Shown here piece after piece: positions 33,494 to 43,922 of a DNA stretch of 44,788 bases (the first letter of the stretch is position 1; every line of letters starts with the position of its first letter). The DNA is from Entrophospora sp. SA101 (lineage: Eukaryota; Glomeromycota; Glomeromycetes; Entrophosporales; Entrophosporaceae), in contig CAUDNR010004055.1 in NCBI GenBank assembly GCA_958430865.1, forward strand, positions 1,784 through 46,571, given 5' to 3'. The position numbers and the translations under genes are program-made. Under the pieces are notes generated by a model. It was given only the letters and a program-made list of their open reading frames with translations. It searched no databases and was not told where the DNA came from.

Positions 33494-34618
33494 TTACATT
33501 TCCTTTTCATTATTATTATTAATTTTTTTACCATAGGCTCTTTTACTTGACCAATAAGTTTGAAATATATCAACCTCATTTCTGAAAGATCTGACATATT
33601 CACGATACTCGTCTTCATTTAAATTCATGAATGGTGCCAAGGTGACCTTTAATTGATTGAGTGCTTGGGACCAATCTTTTAAAGCTATTTCTCCTATTTT
33701 TTCATCCCAACTACCTAAAGGATGAAACAACTCTTCTGAATTAATATCTGATAATAAGTTTGTTGATTTTAATAATGGCTCTAATCTGGATGTTATAAGG
33801 GGATTGAATCCTTTAGACTTGTAGTACGATCGAACTAAATAATAAATTTTGTTTAGATAATGATGAACTTTTTACACAAGATTAAAAATGTCATGACAAA
33901 TAAATTCTTTTTTCTTTTTTTTTTTTGCTTACTTGAAGACATTAGAATTTGTGTAGATGGTCCTTCGTTTTTACCCTCAGCGTCAATATCCATTATTTCT
34001 ATATAACATCCTGGTTTTAAAATTCTAATCAAATCTGGTAAAATCTTTTCTTCCAATTCTTTTTCTAGAATCTCTGAAGTCATAAAACTCATATGAATAA
34101 AATCGATCGAATTGTCCTCAAATGGAAGTTCTTTTGTTAAATCACATTTTTGAAATGATACATTTTTAGGTTTATCAACTTTGGTTGGAAACGTCTTTTC
34201 ATCTTGTTCAATCCCAATAAAACTTGCATCCGGATATTCTTTGGACATATCTAATATCCAAGATCCACTCCCACATCTGTGCATTAGATAAATGAATAAA
34301 TTCAATTAAAAATTATAATTTTTAAAAATAACATAAAACTAACAGTAATAATTGCAATGATTATAAATTAACATATATTCACACGTACCCAACATCTATG
34401 ACTTTTTTGCCTGGAGTTTTAAGTGATTCTTCGATTGGAGAAGAAAAATTGCTTTGCCAAATATATCTAAATAAATAATGTTGCAGTACTAACCTATCTT
34501 CTCCATTAACATTTTCTGGAAAAGGATATTTGTAATTAATTGGTTTTTTTTCGGATACTTCTGAACCTATACCCCTAGTAGAGGAATCTGAGGTATGTTT
34601 TGAAGAAATACAACCCAT
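33494..34618 (-). CDS. SAM-dependent methyltransferase with predicted acylated N-terminus
   Basis: The model is a join of 34618-34389, 34276-33933 and 33834-33494 (introns of 112 and 98 bp, all GT-AG), giving 304 residues. The class I fold is shown by motif I VIDVGCGSGSW (73-83, spanning the first splice site), the acidic strand end SFIGIEQDE, LPFEDNSIDFIHMSFM and a PGCYIEIMD strand. It uses S-adenosylmethionine; the substrate is unknown. The N-terminus MGCISSK fits N-myristoylation of Gly2 with possible palmitoylation of Cys3, which would place it at membranes. An in-frame ATG at 34651 would add eleven residues (MLLLFLFLKKE) and remove that signal. The start at 34618 is preferred because of the acylation motif. 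The C-terminal third has no recognised domain. Confidence 0.87.
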
Positions 34619-35594
34619 TTCTTTTTTTAAAAAAAGAAATAACAATAACAATAATGGTAATAAATATAAATAATTTAATTAAATTATGTATTCTTCTATA
34701 TATAGGGAGGAGAAAAACAGAATGGAAATATAATTATTTTTATTTTAATTAGAAAATTATCCAAAATAAGTTATTGAATGTGACGCAGCAAAAATTTAAA
34801 TTGATTATGATTGAGTCACAAAAAGATCTCGTCATATTCCCAAAAAGTATATTAATATATATAACCAATATACAATATAATCTCATGCATGACTGTGAAT
34901 ATCGTGTGGTAGATCTTTAAAATTTCATTGAAAAGCCTCCTTTTTGTTTTCTTGATATTCCATGTCATTTTCTAATAGGCATATTTTTTTTTCTATATAT
35001 ATCATTTTGAAAATATACTAATTAATTAACTTGTGTGGTGTTTTTGTGCAATGGGCTATTTCAAATAGTTAAACATCAAAGTCATTCTACCTACGTTTAG
35101 TGTCTGTCTGATCATCGTTCTTTTATTTCTGCAGAGACGAGACAGGTTCATTTGATAAAAGAAATTAAAAAAATTGGGAATTAGATTGAATGAACGGTGC
35201 ACTTGTAAATTTCTTGATTTGTAAACCTTCAAGAGTGTAGTAATACTCTACAAAAATATCGAGAAACTGGTTAAAGATTGAAAAATGCCTAATGTTAAGA
35301 AAGGGCACATTAATTATTTTTTTGTCTAATGTGTGTACTCAAAATTTGATTTATTTATTATATTATATTGTACATTTGTTATATATATATATATAGTTTC
35401 CAAATTGAAATTTGGAAGATGTATTTGATAATATTAAATAATAAAAGTTGTACAATAAAAACCCATCCAACCAAATCATATCCTCCGAGAATATTTTAAT
35501 AATAATTAATAATGATAAATAAATGGATTGATTATATACAAAATAAAAAAATAGATGATTAAAATGAAACACATACAATCAAGCCATTTTTAGG
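34619..35594. other. Intergenic, methyltransferase promoter to MYB 3' end
   Basis: AT-rich. A TATA-rich stretch lies near 34695-34705, and a TA microsatellite lies at about 35382-35395. No gene is supported. Confidence 0.5.
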
Positions 35595-36207
35595 TCATTC
35601 TTTTTCATGAGCATGTCTTTGATGATATTGTAAACCATTAGCATTACGATAACTATTTTTACATCCAGGAACTGGGCATTTATAAGGTTTTATGGCAGAG
35701 TCTTGGGATTCCTCGTCATCATTATCAGCCTGATGACCGGATGTACCTTTTGCCTCTTTAATATGATATAAAAGACCATTGATGTTTTTATATTTTTTTG
35801 AACATCCTGGTAATGCACATCTAAAAGGCTTCTTGGATGAATCCAGATTAGGATGGGCTGCCTTCATATGATAATACAATCCATTTGGATTCGAATAATG
35901 GGAATTACAACCATCAGCACCACATGCAAATGCACGAAGCGCTTCAAGTTCTACGGTATTTGTTTGATCGTTGCTGAATCTGTTGTCATTGTAATTATCA
36001 TTGTCATTTTCATTGTTGTCTTCGACATCATCATTGTCATTTTCATTGGCAATGATGTTATTTTTAATATGATTATTGATATTATTATTGATATTGCTGA
36101 TATTTTTATTTAAATTGTTATTGTTGTTGATATTATTATTATTGTTGATATTATTGAAACTGTTGATGTTACTATTGATATTGTTAATATTATTGAAACT
36201 GTTATTA

Positions 36208-36256
<49 letters not shown>

Positions 36257-37840
36257 GATTATGATTATGACTATTATTGAAATTGTAATTAAAATTGTTA
36301 TTACTGCTAAAATTACTGTGATTATTATTATCAGTGAAATTATTATTATCGTTGTTGTTGTTGTTATTATTGAAATTATTTTGATAAATATCATCATCAT
36401 GAATGACACCTAAATCATCTAAATTATCATCATCGTTAAAGTTCAACTGTGAATTTTGAACATTTGGTTGCACATTTGTATGTGGCGATGATAACAAAGA
36501 TGCAATACTTGCCCCGCTGGATGAGGTAGATTGTAGAGGATCGGAAGAAAAATTTTGCAATGTATTTGAAAAAGAATTTTGTGAAATGTTTTGTGACATG
36601 TTTATATTTGGATGTAAGTTTAAAGATATATTATTATTGTTGTTATTGTTGTTGTTATTATTATTATTACTACTATTACTATTACTAATATTATTATTGG
36701 ATTGTAAATTTTGTGAAAGTTTATTTGATTGTAGAGTTGAAGATAAATTTGTTTGGATATTGTTTTGTGGTAAGTTTCGTTGAATATTTGCTGAAACATT
36801 TGCGTGAAAGTTGTTGGTATTTATGTATGCTTGTAAAGAGGCAGCGTTGGTAGTGTTAGTATTATTACTATTATTATTATTATTATTATTATTATTGTTA
36901 TTATTGTTATTATTATTAGTGGTAGTGGTAGTGGTAGTGGTAGTGTTATGTAAATTTGGCATTATATTTTGTTGTAAAGATATTTCAGAATTTAGATTTG
37001 ATGAAGAAGGACTTGGGGTTATATCATTAGGCGTGTAAATTATCATATCTAATAAGTTATCTTTATTTGCCTTTTTAAGTCTTTGAATTTTTCTCCATCT
37101 ATTACGACAATGTAATCCAGGACGTCCAGGAAAAGATTTTGCAATTTGTTGCCATTTACTACCAAATTCTCCATACCTTTCCAATAACAATTGATCTTCT
37201 TGTGGTGTCCATTCATTGTGATCAATTGAAGGATCTAGACATTCTTTCCAACGTTTTGCACATTGATCATCAGTTCTGCCAGGAATAGATTCAGCTACTT
37301 TGCACCAGACTTTTTGATGTTTTTCCACTGCTCTCTTCAACAGTTTATCTTCTTCTTCCGTCCAAGGACCTTTCCTCAGTGTAGGATCAAGTGAATGGAA
37401 CCAGCGCTTTCTGCACATTTTATTTGACCTTCCTGGAACACAAGCAGCAATCTTTGTCCATCTTTCAGACCTATCACCGTAAAGTTGGACAGCTAAACGA
37501 AGCAAATTGTCTTCTTCAGCTGTCCATGCTGTCTTCTCCGAATTTTCTTTGTACTTTGGTCTAGAAGGTCGAGTTCTTGTTGAAGGAGGTGAAAGAGAAA
37601 TAGGTGGTAAAATAGGTGGTAATGTATTTTCTAAATTACTAGCAGAATTGTTATTTTGTTGTTGTTCTTGTTGATAAGAGTAAACAAAAGGTGGCGGCAG
37701 CGGAAGTGAAGAACGATGGTGCAGAGATGAAAAGTTGTCTTGCTATTAATATTATTAATATTATTATTGCTGTCATACTTTTCTTTTTATTCAATTCAAA
37801 GAAAATAATTTTTATTATGTTTGTTTTGCTTGCTTACCAT
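35595..37840 (-). CDS. R1R2R3-MYB transcription factor with Sfp1-like C2H2 fingers
   Basis: The best model is exon 1 at 37840-37838 (the ATG only), an intron 37837-37743 (GTAAGC...TTAATAG) and exon 2 at 37742-35595, giving 716 residues. Exon 2 has no in-frame Met before the first MYB repeat and is closed upstream by a TAG, so an upstream start is required. Three MYB repeats (about 72-119, 124-171, 176-221) have the spaced Trp residues, for example GPWTEEEDKLL and NEWTPQEDQLL, and the KRW/NRW helix ends. A long poly-Asn, Ser/Asn middle (about 255-590) follows. Three fingers C-x4-C-x12-H-x4/9-H (about 606-713) come last, with CPVPGCKNSYRNANGLQYH like yeast Sfp1. Such a protein would bind DNA in the nucleus. 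The poly-Asn DNA is an AAT/AAC microsatellite, likely variable in length. Confidence 0.88.
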
Positions 37841-38481
37841 GTTGAAAAATTTTTTTTCTTGACTCGGTGCCTTTTTTTTTTTTTATATGTAAAGAAAAAG
37901 TGGAAATAAAAATTTTTGCCTTATACTTTGTATTTAGTAGTAACGAATGACTCGGCGAAATTTTTGGTCCTAATACTATTATACTATTACTATTACGTAT
38001 ACATGACAATTAAAAATAATCAACCCTAAAAAGAATTTGTTGTACGTCTCGAGTCTCTTCCAGACACTATATCGATCGGCGGTTCATTACGTTACACGAC
38101 AAATTTTTTTTGGCTTCTGATTCTATTTTATTTGATTAATTGTTTGACATTTATTATCTTTCTGTCATTTTTTTTAGCTTGTGTAGCATGTAGTCGCCTA
38201 GTTCGTGGTGTATTCCTCAGGTAAAGAGAAATGACATGCAGAAGGTTTATCCATCTTGAAGGACAATTTGAATCTAAATTTGTATCCCACCAACTTACCT
38301 CATTATCACTATCACCATCACTATTGATTCATTATCGCTTTTATTATTTGATTCACTATCATTTTTTATTCGTTATCATTTTTATTATTATCATAAAGAA
38401 CCTTTTTTAAGCAAGTTATTTAAATGATTTTTCGTAAATTTGTTAATTTACTTGTGTAACATTATTATTATTATATATAAA
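37841..38481. other. MYB gene upstream region
   Basis: AT-rich and non-coding; the presumed promoter and leader of the minus-strand MYB gene. TTATCA/CATTA repeats lie at 38300-38395. It ends at the left terminus of the hAT element. Confidence 0.5.
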
Positions 38482-38619
38482 TAGTGATGGGCGGGTTTAT
38501 AACAACCTAGTTTATACCCTGTTATATACCTGTTATATACCATGTTATATACCATTACCACTTTTATAACACGTTTATACCATGGTTGTACAAAATAATA
38601 AAATTTTTTAAATGAGAAA

Positions 38620-40766
38620 ATGAGGCCACAGCATTTTATTTGGAAACATTTCAAAAAGTCACAAGAAAGAAAAAATAACAAGCAGCATTATATAGCTTCT
38701 TGTAATTATTGTCAACATGCTTTTGATGGACAACCTCTTCGCATGATTAAACATTTACTTTCTTGTAATAATGCACCAAATGAATTGAAAATATTGTTAA
38801 AAAATAAAACTAAAGATTTTGATAATGTTCATAGAAAAAATAAACAAAAAGTCATGGAAGGATTCATTGATAAATGTTCAATTAAAGAAAAAGAAGAACT
38901 AGACAATTATTTATCTCTAGCAATTTTTGGTAGTGGTCTCCCCTTATCAATTGTAGAAAATCAGTATTTTATTAATTTTTGTAAAAAACTACGTCCTGCT
39001 TATGAATTACCATCCAGAAAAACACTCACTATCAAATTGTTAAATGATAAATATAATGAAATTACTGAAAATAATAATAATCAAATTGAAAAATCGAAAT
39101 ATGTCTGTATAACAAGTGATGGCTGGACAAACAACCATAATGAATCAATTATTAATTTCATGGTTACTTTACCAAAACCACTATTTTGGAAGGCATTAGA
39201 AACCAAAGAATCATCACACACTGCTGAATGTATCTCAGAAAAAATAGAAGAAGTAATTAGTGAAGTTGGCCAAGATAAAGTTGTTGCAGTTTTGACTGAT
39301 AATGCAGCCAACATGAAAAAGGCTCATAAGATTCTTAATAATAAATTTAACAAAAATTATTTTTATAGGTATTTGTTTTATAAATGTTTAAATTAACATG
39401 ATTATTAGAATTACTAATTTTTAGTTAATTTCAGGTTGCTTTGCACACGGAGTGAATCTTATTATTAAAAAAATTATAGATTTACCTTGGGCAAAAGAAA
39501 TTATAGATTCTGTCAAAGATATTGTTAAATTTTTTAAGAAACATCATATTGAAGGGTCATGTTTAAATAGAATCCAAATTGAAAAAATTGGTAAAAGAAT
39601 ACAATTGCAATTACCTGGTAATACACGTTGGGGCTCTCATTATTTCTGTTTAAATTCAATAATTGCAAGTAAAAAAGCTTTGCAAGTAACTATCATTTAT
39701 ATTACATATTTATGAAAGGCTATTTCATTCTAATGTTTTATTTAATAATTTGATTTAAATAAATTATATAGGTTGTTGTTTTTGAAAATGCTGTACAAAG
39801 AACAATCACCCCAGAATTAATATCAAAATTAGTTGATACCAATTCATTTTGGCCAGCAACAGAACTTTTATGTTCTTTTTTAAAATTATTTGTTGATATG
39901 TTTAAAATATTTGAAAGTGATAAACCAAATTTATCATCAGTATATAACGAGTATGTAAAGTGTAATTAATTTTATTATTTTATTTTATTATTTTTTGAAA
40001 TATCATTACTAAATATCAATTAAATAAATACAGATTTATTATTCTTGGGAATGGAATTTCAAAATCAACAATTCCTATCAAAGATGAGGTTTTGGATATA
40101 TACAATCATTATAATGAAAAATTATATCATCCAGCCATTGCTATTGCTTATTTTTTTGATCCTAGATATAAAGGCAAATATCTACCAGATAGAATTTCAA
40201 GTATCTCATATATAGTTGAAGAGACAGTCAAACTTACTGATAAAACAAATATTGGAAAATTAACTAAAGAGATTATGGAATATCATGCCAAGTCTAGTCA
40301 GTTTAGTTCAAATTTTTTGTGGTTAAAAGAAGCAATTGAGGATCCAATCACTTGGTGGTCATCTCTAGAGAAAGATATTCCAATTTTAAGTCAGGTTGCA
40401 ATAAAATTAATGAAAATACCTGCTTCTTCTGCAGCATCAGAACGTAATTGGAGTGATTTTGGTTATATTCATAATATTAGAAGAAATAGACTCACAAATG
40501 AAAATGTATTTAAACTCGTTTCAATATATTCCAACTTAAGATTATCTAATTCATATGAAAAAGGATTGAAAAATGATTCTGAATATCAAGCAGAGATCAA
40601 TGACAAGAGTAAAAATGAAGATGGAGATGAAGAAATTGATGATTATTGGGATTTTGATTATAATGACTATGATTATAGTGAAAATTATGATGATGACAAT
40701 GATTTTGATGAATTTATTAATTTAGAAGATAGTGATAACATTCAAGAATTCTACAAAGATGTATAA
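38620..40766 (+). CDS. hAT-family transposase (BED finger, DDE, C-terminal dimerisation)
   Basis: The model is a join of 38620-39385, 39435-39685, 39772-39950 and 40034-40766, giving about 642 residues. Introns 2 and 3 have good GT-AG sites. The first intron is uncertain: the strong donor GTATTTG at 39369 breaks the frame, whereas a weak donor GTTTAA at 39386 keeps it, so either that donor is used or there is a one-base defect. Blocks in order are a BED finger (IWKHFKK, CNYC, MIKHLLSC), CITSDGWTNNHNESI (first Asp), VLTDNAANMKKAHKIL (second Asp), CFAHGVNL, TRWGSHY, FFDPRYKGKYLP, and the hAT dimerisation domain (TWWSSL, IPASSAASERNWSDFG). An acidic Tyr/Asp tail follows. It would bind the element ends and cut and join DNA. 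Confidence 0.85.
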
Positions 40767-40839
40767 CATAAGTTTATTATACAATTAGCATTTCTTATTA
40801 TAAATAAATATTCAAACCAAAATTGTTATCCTATTGCAT

Positions 40840-41010
40840 ATTAATGGTATATACCAACGAATGGTATATACCATTTATACCTGGTATATACCATGGTATA
40901 TAACACAATCAATTTCTTGTGTAATTTTTTAGTAGGGGTATATACCATGGTATATACTGGGTATAAATATGGTATATACCACTCAAATCTTTTATAACAT
41001 GTTATATACC
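40840..41010. repeat. Subterminal TGGTATATACCA motif array of the hAT element
   Basis: Between 40840 and 41010 the palindrome TGGTATATACCA or a one-base variant occurs about seven times. The left end at 38515-38585 has matching TGTTATATACC and GTTATACC variants. Arrays of short subterminal motifs are the known binding sites of hAT transposases. Confidence 0.8.
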
Positions 41011-41224
41011 ATCCCTATGTAAAATATGTTGGTAAATGCGACATAAGAACTGCCTCCATGACTTCATGATGTTAATACTCCAAAAATATATAAAGACCCC
41101 AATTTGCATCAAATCTATTATAAATTTTTTGATCTGAAAAACACTAAAAAAATTGTATTGTTCATAAAATCTTTAATAAAGAATTTAAATTATTATTATA
41201 CTCTGATTAATACCCTAATCCACA

Positions 41225-42781
41225 ATGTCTTTAAGTAAAAGAAAATCTTTAACTGCTTTACAAAAAAAAGAAATTTGTTTAACCAAACAGACATCACCAT
41301 TTCTCACAAATAAAGAACTGGCAAATACTTATAATATTGGCAAAAGTACTGTTGGTGATATTTTAAAAGAAAAAGAAAAATGGCTTGCGATTGACAATGA
41401 ACCTTATGATGCTAATAAAAAGAGAAGAAGAAATTTATTATATGATGATATTGATCAAGCATTAGCTATTTGGATGGAGCAAGCACTTGATGCACATTTA
41501 GATCTTAGTGGTGATATATTAAAGGAAAAGGCAATGACTTTTGCTGAGCTTCTTAATAAAAATGATTTTAAGGCATCAGAAGGTTGGTTTAGTGGATTTA
41601 AAGAAAGGCATAATATTAAAGAATATGTAAAACATGGTGAAGCTGGTAGTGCCCCTATTTCGGAGTTACCAACATACAGAGAACAGATTAAAATTATTAC
41701 AAGCCAATATCAATTATCTGATATTTTCAATGCAGATGAAACAGGCTTATTCTGGAAATTAGAACCTTCTAGAGTATTGTCTACAGGGCAAGTAGCTGGA
41801 AGAAAAAAATCGAAGGAAAGAATTACTATAATGTTAACTTGTAATGCCAATGGAACAGAAAAACTAAAACCTCTTTTGATCCATAAATATCAAAATCCAA
41901 GAGCAATTGGAAAGATTAATAAAGATACCTTGAAAGTGAAATATTATTGGAATATTAAAGCATGGATGCAAACCTCCATCTTTAATGATTATCTAAAAGA
42001 TTTAAATAATGAAATGATGAAACAGAATAGAAACATTTTACTATTATTAGATAATGCTCCTACCCATTCAATTTCTGAATCAATAAATTTAACTAACATA
42101 AGAGTCCACTTTTTACCACCAAATACAACAGCATTTTTGCAACCATGTGATGCTGGAATAATTAATAGCTTTAAGGCAAATTACAAAAAATTTTTTTTAC
42201 AAAAAAAAATTAGTGATTATGGAGAAGAAAGCAATGGCCAAGAACCTGAAAAAATTTCAATTAAACATGCAATTAAATATACAGCAAAAGCTTGGGAAAA
42301 AGTTACAAGTCAAACTATAATTAACTGTTGGAAAAAAACTGGTATTTTACCTGATGTTGATAATGAAATTGAAAATGCGACATCAATTTTAGGTTCATTG
42401 AATGTAGAAGAACTCAATAATTTGCAGAATTTGATTGATGAACTTGCATTTAATAATCCTATATCTGCATCTGAATACATTGAAATCGAAAAAACTAATG
42501 ATGAAAATGAAGAAATAAATTTACAAGACATAATTTCGATAATTAATCCAACTGAGGAAGACCAAAATCAAGAAGAAACAATTGAAGAATCTCCACCTGT
42601 TACAAATAAAGAAGCTTTGTCAGCAATAAAAACATTAGATATTTACATTGAACAACAATCTGAAAAGTTACAATTAAGTGAGAACGAATTTAAATTATTA
42701 AAAAGCCTTAAAAGAAAAATTAAAAAAATTGATTTTGATTCATATCAACAAACAACATTAGATATTTTTCTTGATACATGA
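41225..42781 (+). CDS. pogo/Tigger transposase (CENP-B-like), intact
   Basis: This is a single exon of 518 residues, a usual length for the family. The order is an N-terminal helix-turn-helix (about 5-55, with TNKELANTYNIGKSTVGDIL), a CENP-B/Tc5-type second domain (75-135, with SEGWFSGFKERHN), HGEAGSA, then the DDE integrase domain (160-340). The catalytic Asp residues are all present: FNADETGLFW (D171), LLLLDNAPTH (D276) and LQPCDAGIINSFK (D309). The C-terminus QQTTLDIFLDT holds QxxLxxFL, a PCNA-interacting (PIP-box-like) motif as known from Drosophila pogo. By family it cuts at TA sites. No stop or shift is seen. Confidence 0.92.
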   Translation: MSLSKRKSLTALQKKEICLTKQTSPFLTNKELANTYNIGKSTVGDILKEKEKWLAIDNEPYDANKKRRRNLLYDDIDQALAIWMEQALDAHLDLSGDILKEKAMTFAELLNKNDFKASEGWFSGFKERHNIKEYVKHGEAGSAPISELPTYREQIKIITSQYQLSDIFNADETGLFWKLEPSRVLSTGQVAGRKKSKERITIMLTCNANGTEKLKPLLIHKYQNPRAIGKINKDTLKVKYYWNIKAWMQTSIFNDYLKDLNNEMMKQNRNILLLLDNAPTHSISESINLTNIRVHFLPPNTTAFLQPCDAGIINSFKANYKKFFLQKKISDYGEESNGQEPEKISIKHAIKYTAKAWEKVTSQTIINCWKKTGILPDVDNEIENATSILGSLNVEELNNLQNLIDELAFNNPISASEYIEIEKTNDENEEINLQDIISIINPTEEDQNQEETIEESPPVTNKEALSAIKTLDIYIEQQSEKLQLSENEFKLLKSLKRKIKKIDFDSYQQTTLDIFLDT

Positions 42782-42894
42782 TGAATTAGAATTAGCAATA
42801 ATATTTTAATTTTTAATGTATACGTTTTTGTATTATTATATTATTATTATTACGTTTTTATTATTATAAATAAAAATATTTTATCACATGATTA

Positions 42895-42964
42895 AGATCT
42901 GCAAATTCCTTATAACGGTCATTTTTTGCCAAAACAGAAGGGCCGTTATAGAGAGAGTGTACTG
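42895..42964. mobile_element. 3' terminal repeat of the Tigger element
   Basis: The end GGCCGTTATAGAGAGAGTGT then ACTG is followed by TA (42965-42966), giving a CAGTACACTC-type terminus and a TA target, as expected for Tigger/pogo. Just inside, TATAACGGTC pairs with GGCCGTTATA to make a terminal hairpin. A matching left terminus is not found between 41018 and 41224, so the element is probably truncated on its left. Confidence 0.7.
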
Positions 42965-43010
42965 TATTGTATTAATTTTTGAGTATTTACATGATTTTTT
43001 TTAAAGATGA

Positions 43011-43602
43011 TTGCTAGATGAAATTGAAAAAGGTGAGAAAATAGAAGATTTAAAAATGAATATATTGCAGGCAATAAGATTCATAATAAAAAGTTGGGAA
43101 GAAATCACACCTGAAACTCTTCGTAACTGTTGGAGACACACCAACATCCTTCCAGCTGGTATCAATGCAGAATTATCAAATATGTCTGATAATATTAGAA
43201 CAACAGATGACTCAACATTGAATAAACTTTTGGAAATACTCACTACCCTTAACCTATTTGATAAAATACAAGTTGATGAATTTTTGAATATCCCTGAAGA
43301 AAATATTTATTGTCTATGAGGTTCCAGAGGACAATAAAATTATTGAAGAACTTGCAGAAATATATAAAAATAATATGAATGTACCTGCTGATGATTTTGA
43401 TGAAGACAATGATAGCAATGAACAATCAACAATAAACCATAAGGAAGCATCAAAAAGTCTTGAAACTGTATATGCATTTTTATTACAGCAAGAAAATGCT
43501 AGTGAACAAATAAAATTGGTTAATAAAATCAAAAGATATCTCAATGTAAAAAAAGTAAATTCATCAAAACAGACTACAATGGATAGTTATTTTAAAATAT
43601 AA
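43011..43602 (+). pseudogene. Second Tigger transposase, C-terminal fragment
   Basis: From 43011 the frame reads LDEIEKGEKIEDLKMN, then SWEEITPETLRNCWRHTNIL, which matches the end of the DDE domain in the intact copy (TSQTIINCWKKTGIL). A one-base shift near 43310 separates it from EVPEDNKIIEELAEIYKNN. The last frame ends KQTTMDSYFKI at TAA 43600-43602; QTTMDSYF is a consensus PIP box. All catalytic Asp residues lie upstream and are missing. Confidence 0.75.
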
Positions 43603-43664
43603 TATAATAATTTTTTTTTTAAAAAATTGTGTAACACGTGCAACCAATGAAATTTCTTCTCTCT

Positions 43665-43889
43665 ATAAATGCACACCCCCCATAAATGCATGCTGTCCCT
43701 CAGTCCCAAGGGGGTGCACTTATCATCCGGAAAATATAAAAAAATTTTACATGTGTCAATTGTAAGTTTAATAATAAAAAAGTGTAAAACTTACGTCGGC
43801 ACTGTAAGATTTACACAATATTACGTCGGCATCGTAAGATTTATGCAAGTTTACGCTAAATTAATTTCCTGATGATGGAAGTCTGACTG
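43665..43889. mobile_element. 3' end of the second Tigger element, interrupted by a MITE
   Basis: ATAAATGCACACCCCC and GGGGGTGCACTTAT form a terminal hairpin like that of the first Tigger copy but with different sequence. After the MITE (43724-43874) the end reads GGAAGTCTGACTG followed by TA, giving a CAGTCAGACTTC-type terminus. The MITE is flanked by AT on both sides. Confidence 0.6.
43724..43874. mobile_element. CATCMGGAAA MITE, subtype 1, copy 2
   Basis: This 151-bp element is nearly identical to 17963-18113. It has ends CATCCGGAAA and TTTCCTGATG, with AT on both sides. It lies inside the terminal region of a Tigger element. Confidence 0.87.
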
Positions 43890-43922
43890 TATATTAAAAG
43901 AATATATAAAAAAAGAACAAAC

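Larger units (their letters stand above)
38482..41017 (+). mobile_element. hAT transposon, 2.5 kb, apparently coding-competent
   Basis: The left terminus TAGTGATGGGC and the reverse complement of the right terminus, TAGGGATGGTA, form short terminal repeats of the TAGNG type. Both subterminal regions are packed with TGGTATATACCA/TGTTATATACC motifs. The flanks give only an imperfect 8-bp duplication (ATATAAAT versus ATGTAAAA, if the terminal T is left out). The interior encodes a full-length BED-hAT transposase. Confidence 0.8.

Noticed and set aside
35853..37038. Long plus-strand open frames rich in Leu and Ile opposite the MYB gene
   Set aside because: They are the antisense of the AAT/AAC microsatellites that encode poly-Asn. 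They lack any domain, while the minus strand encodes clear MYB repeats and zinc fingers.
41018..41224. Left terminal repeat of the intact Tigger element
   Set aside because: The right end predicts a TACAGTACACTC start. No such sequence is visible between the hAT right end and the Tigger ATG, so no complete element is claimed.
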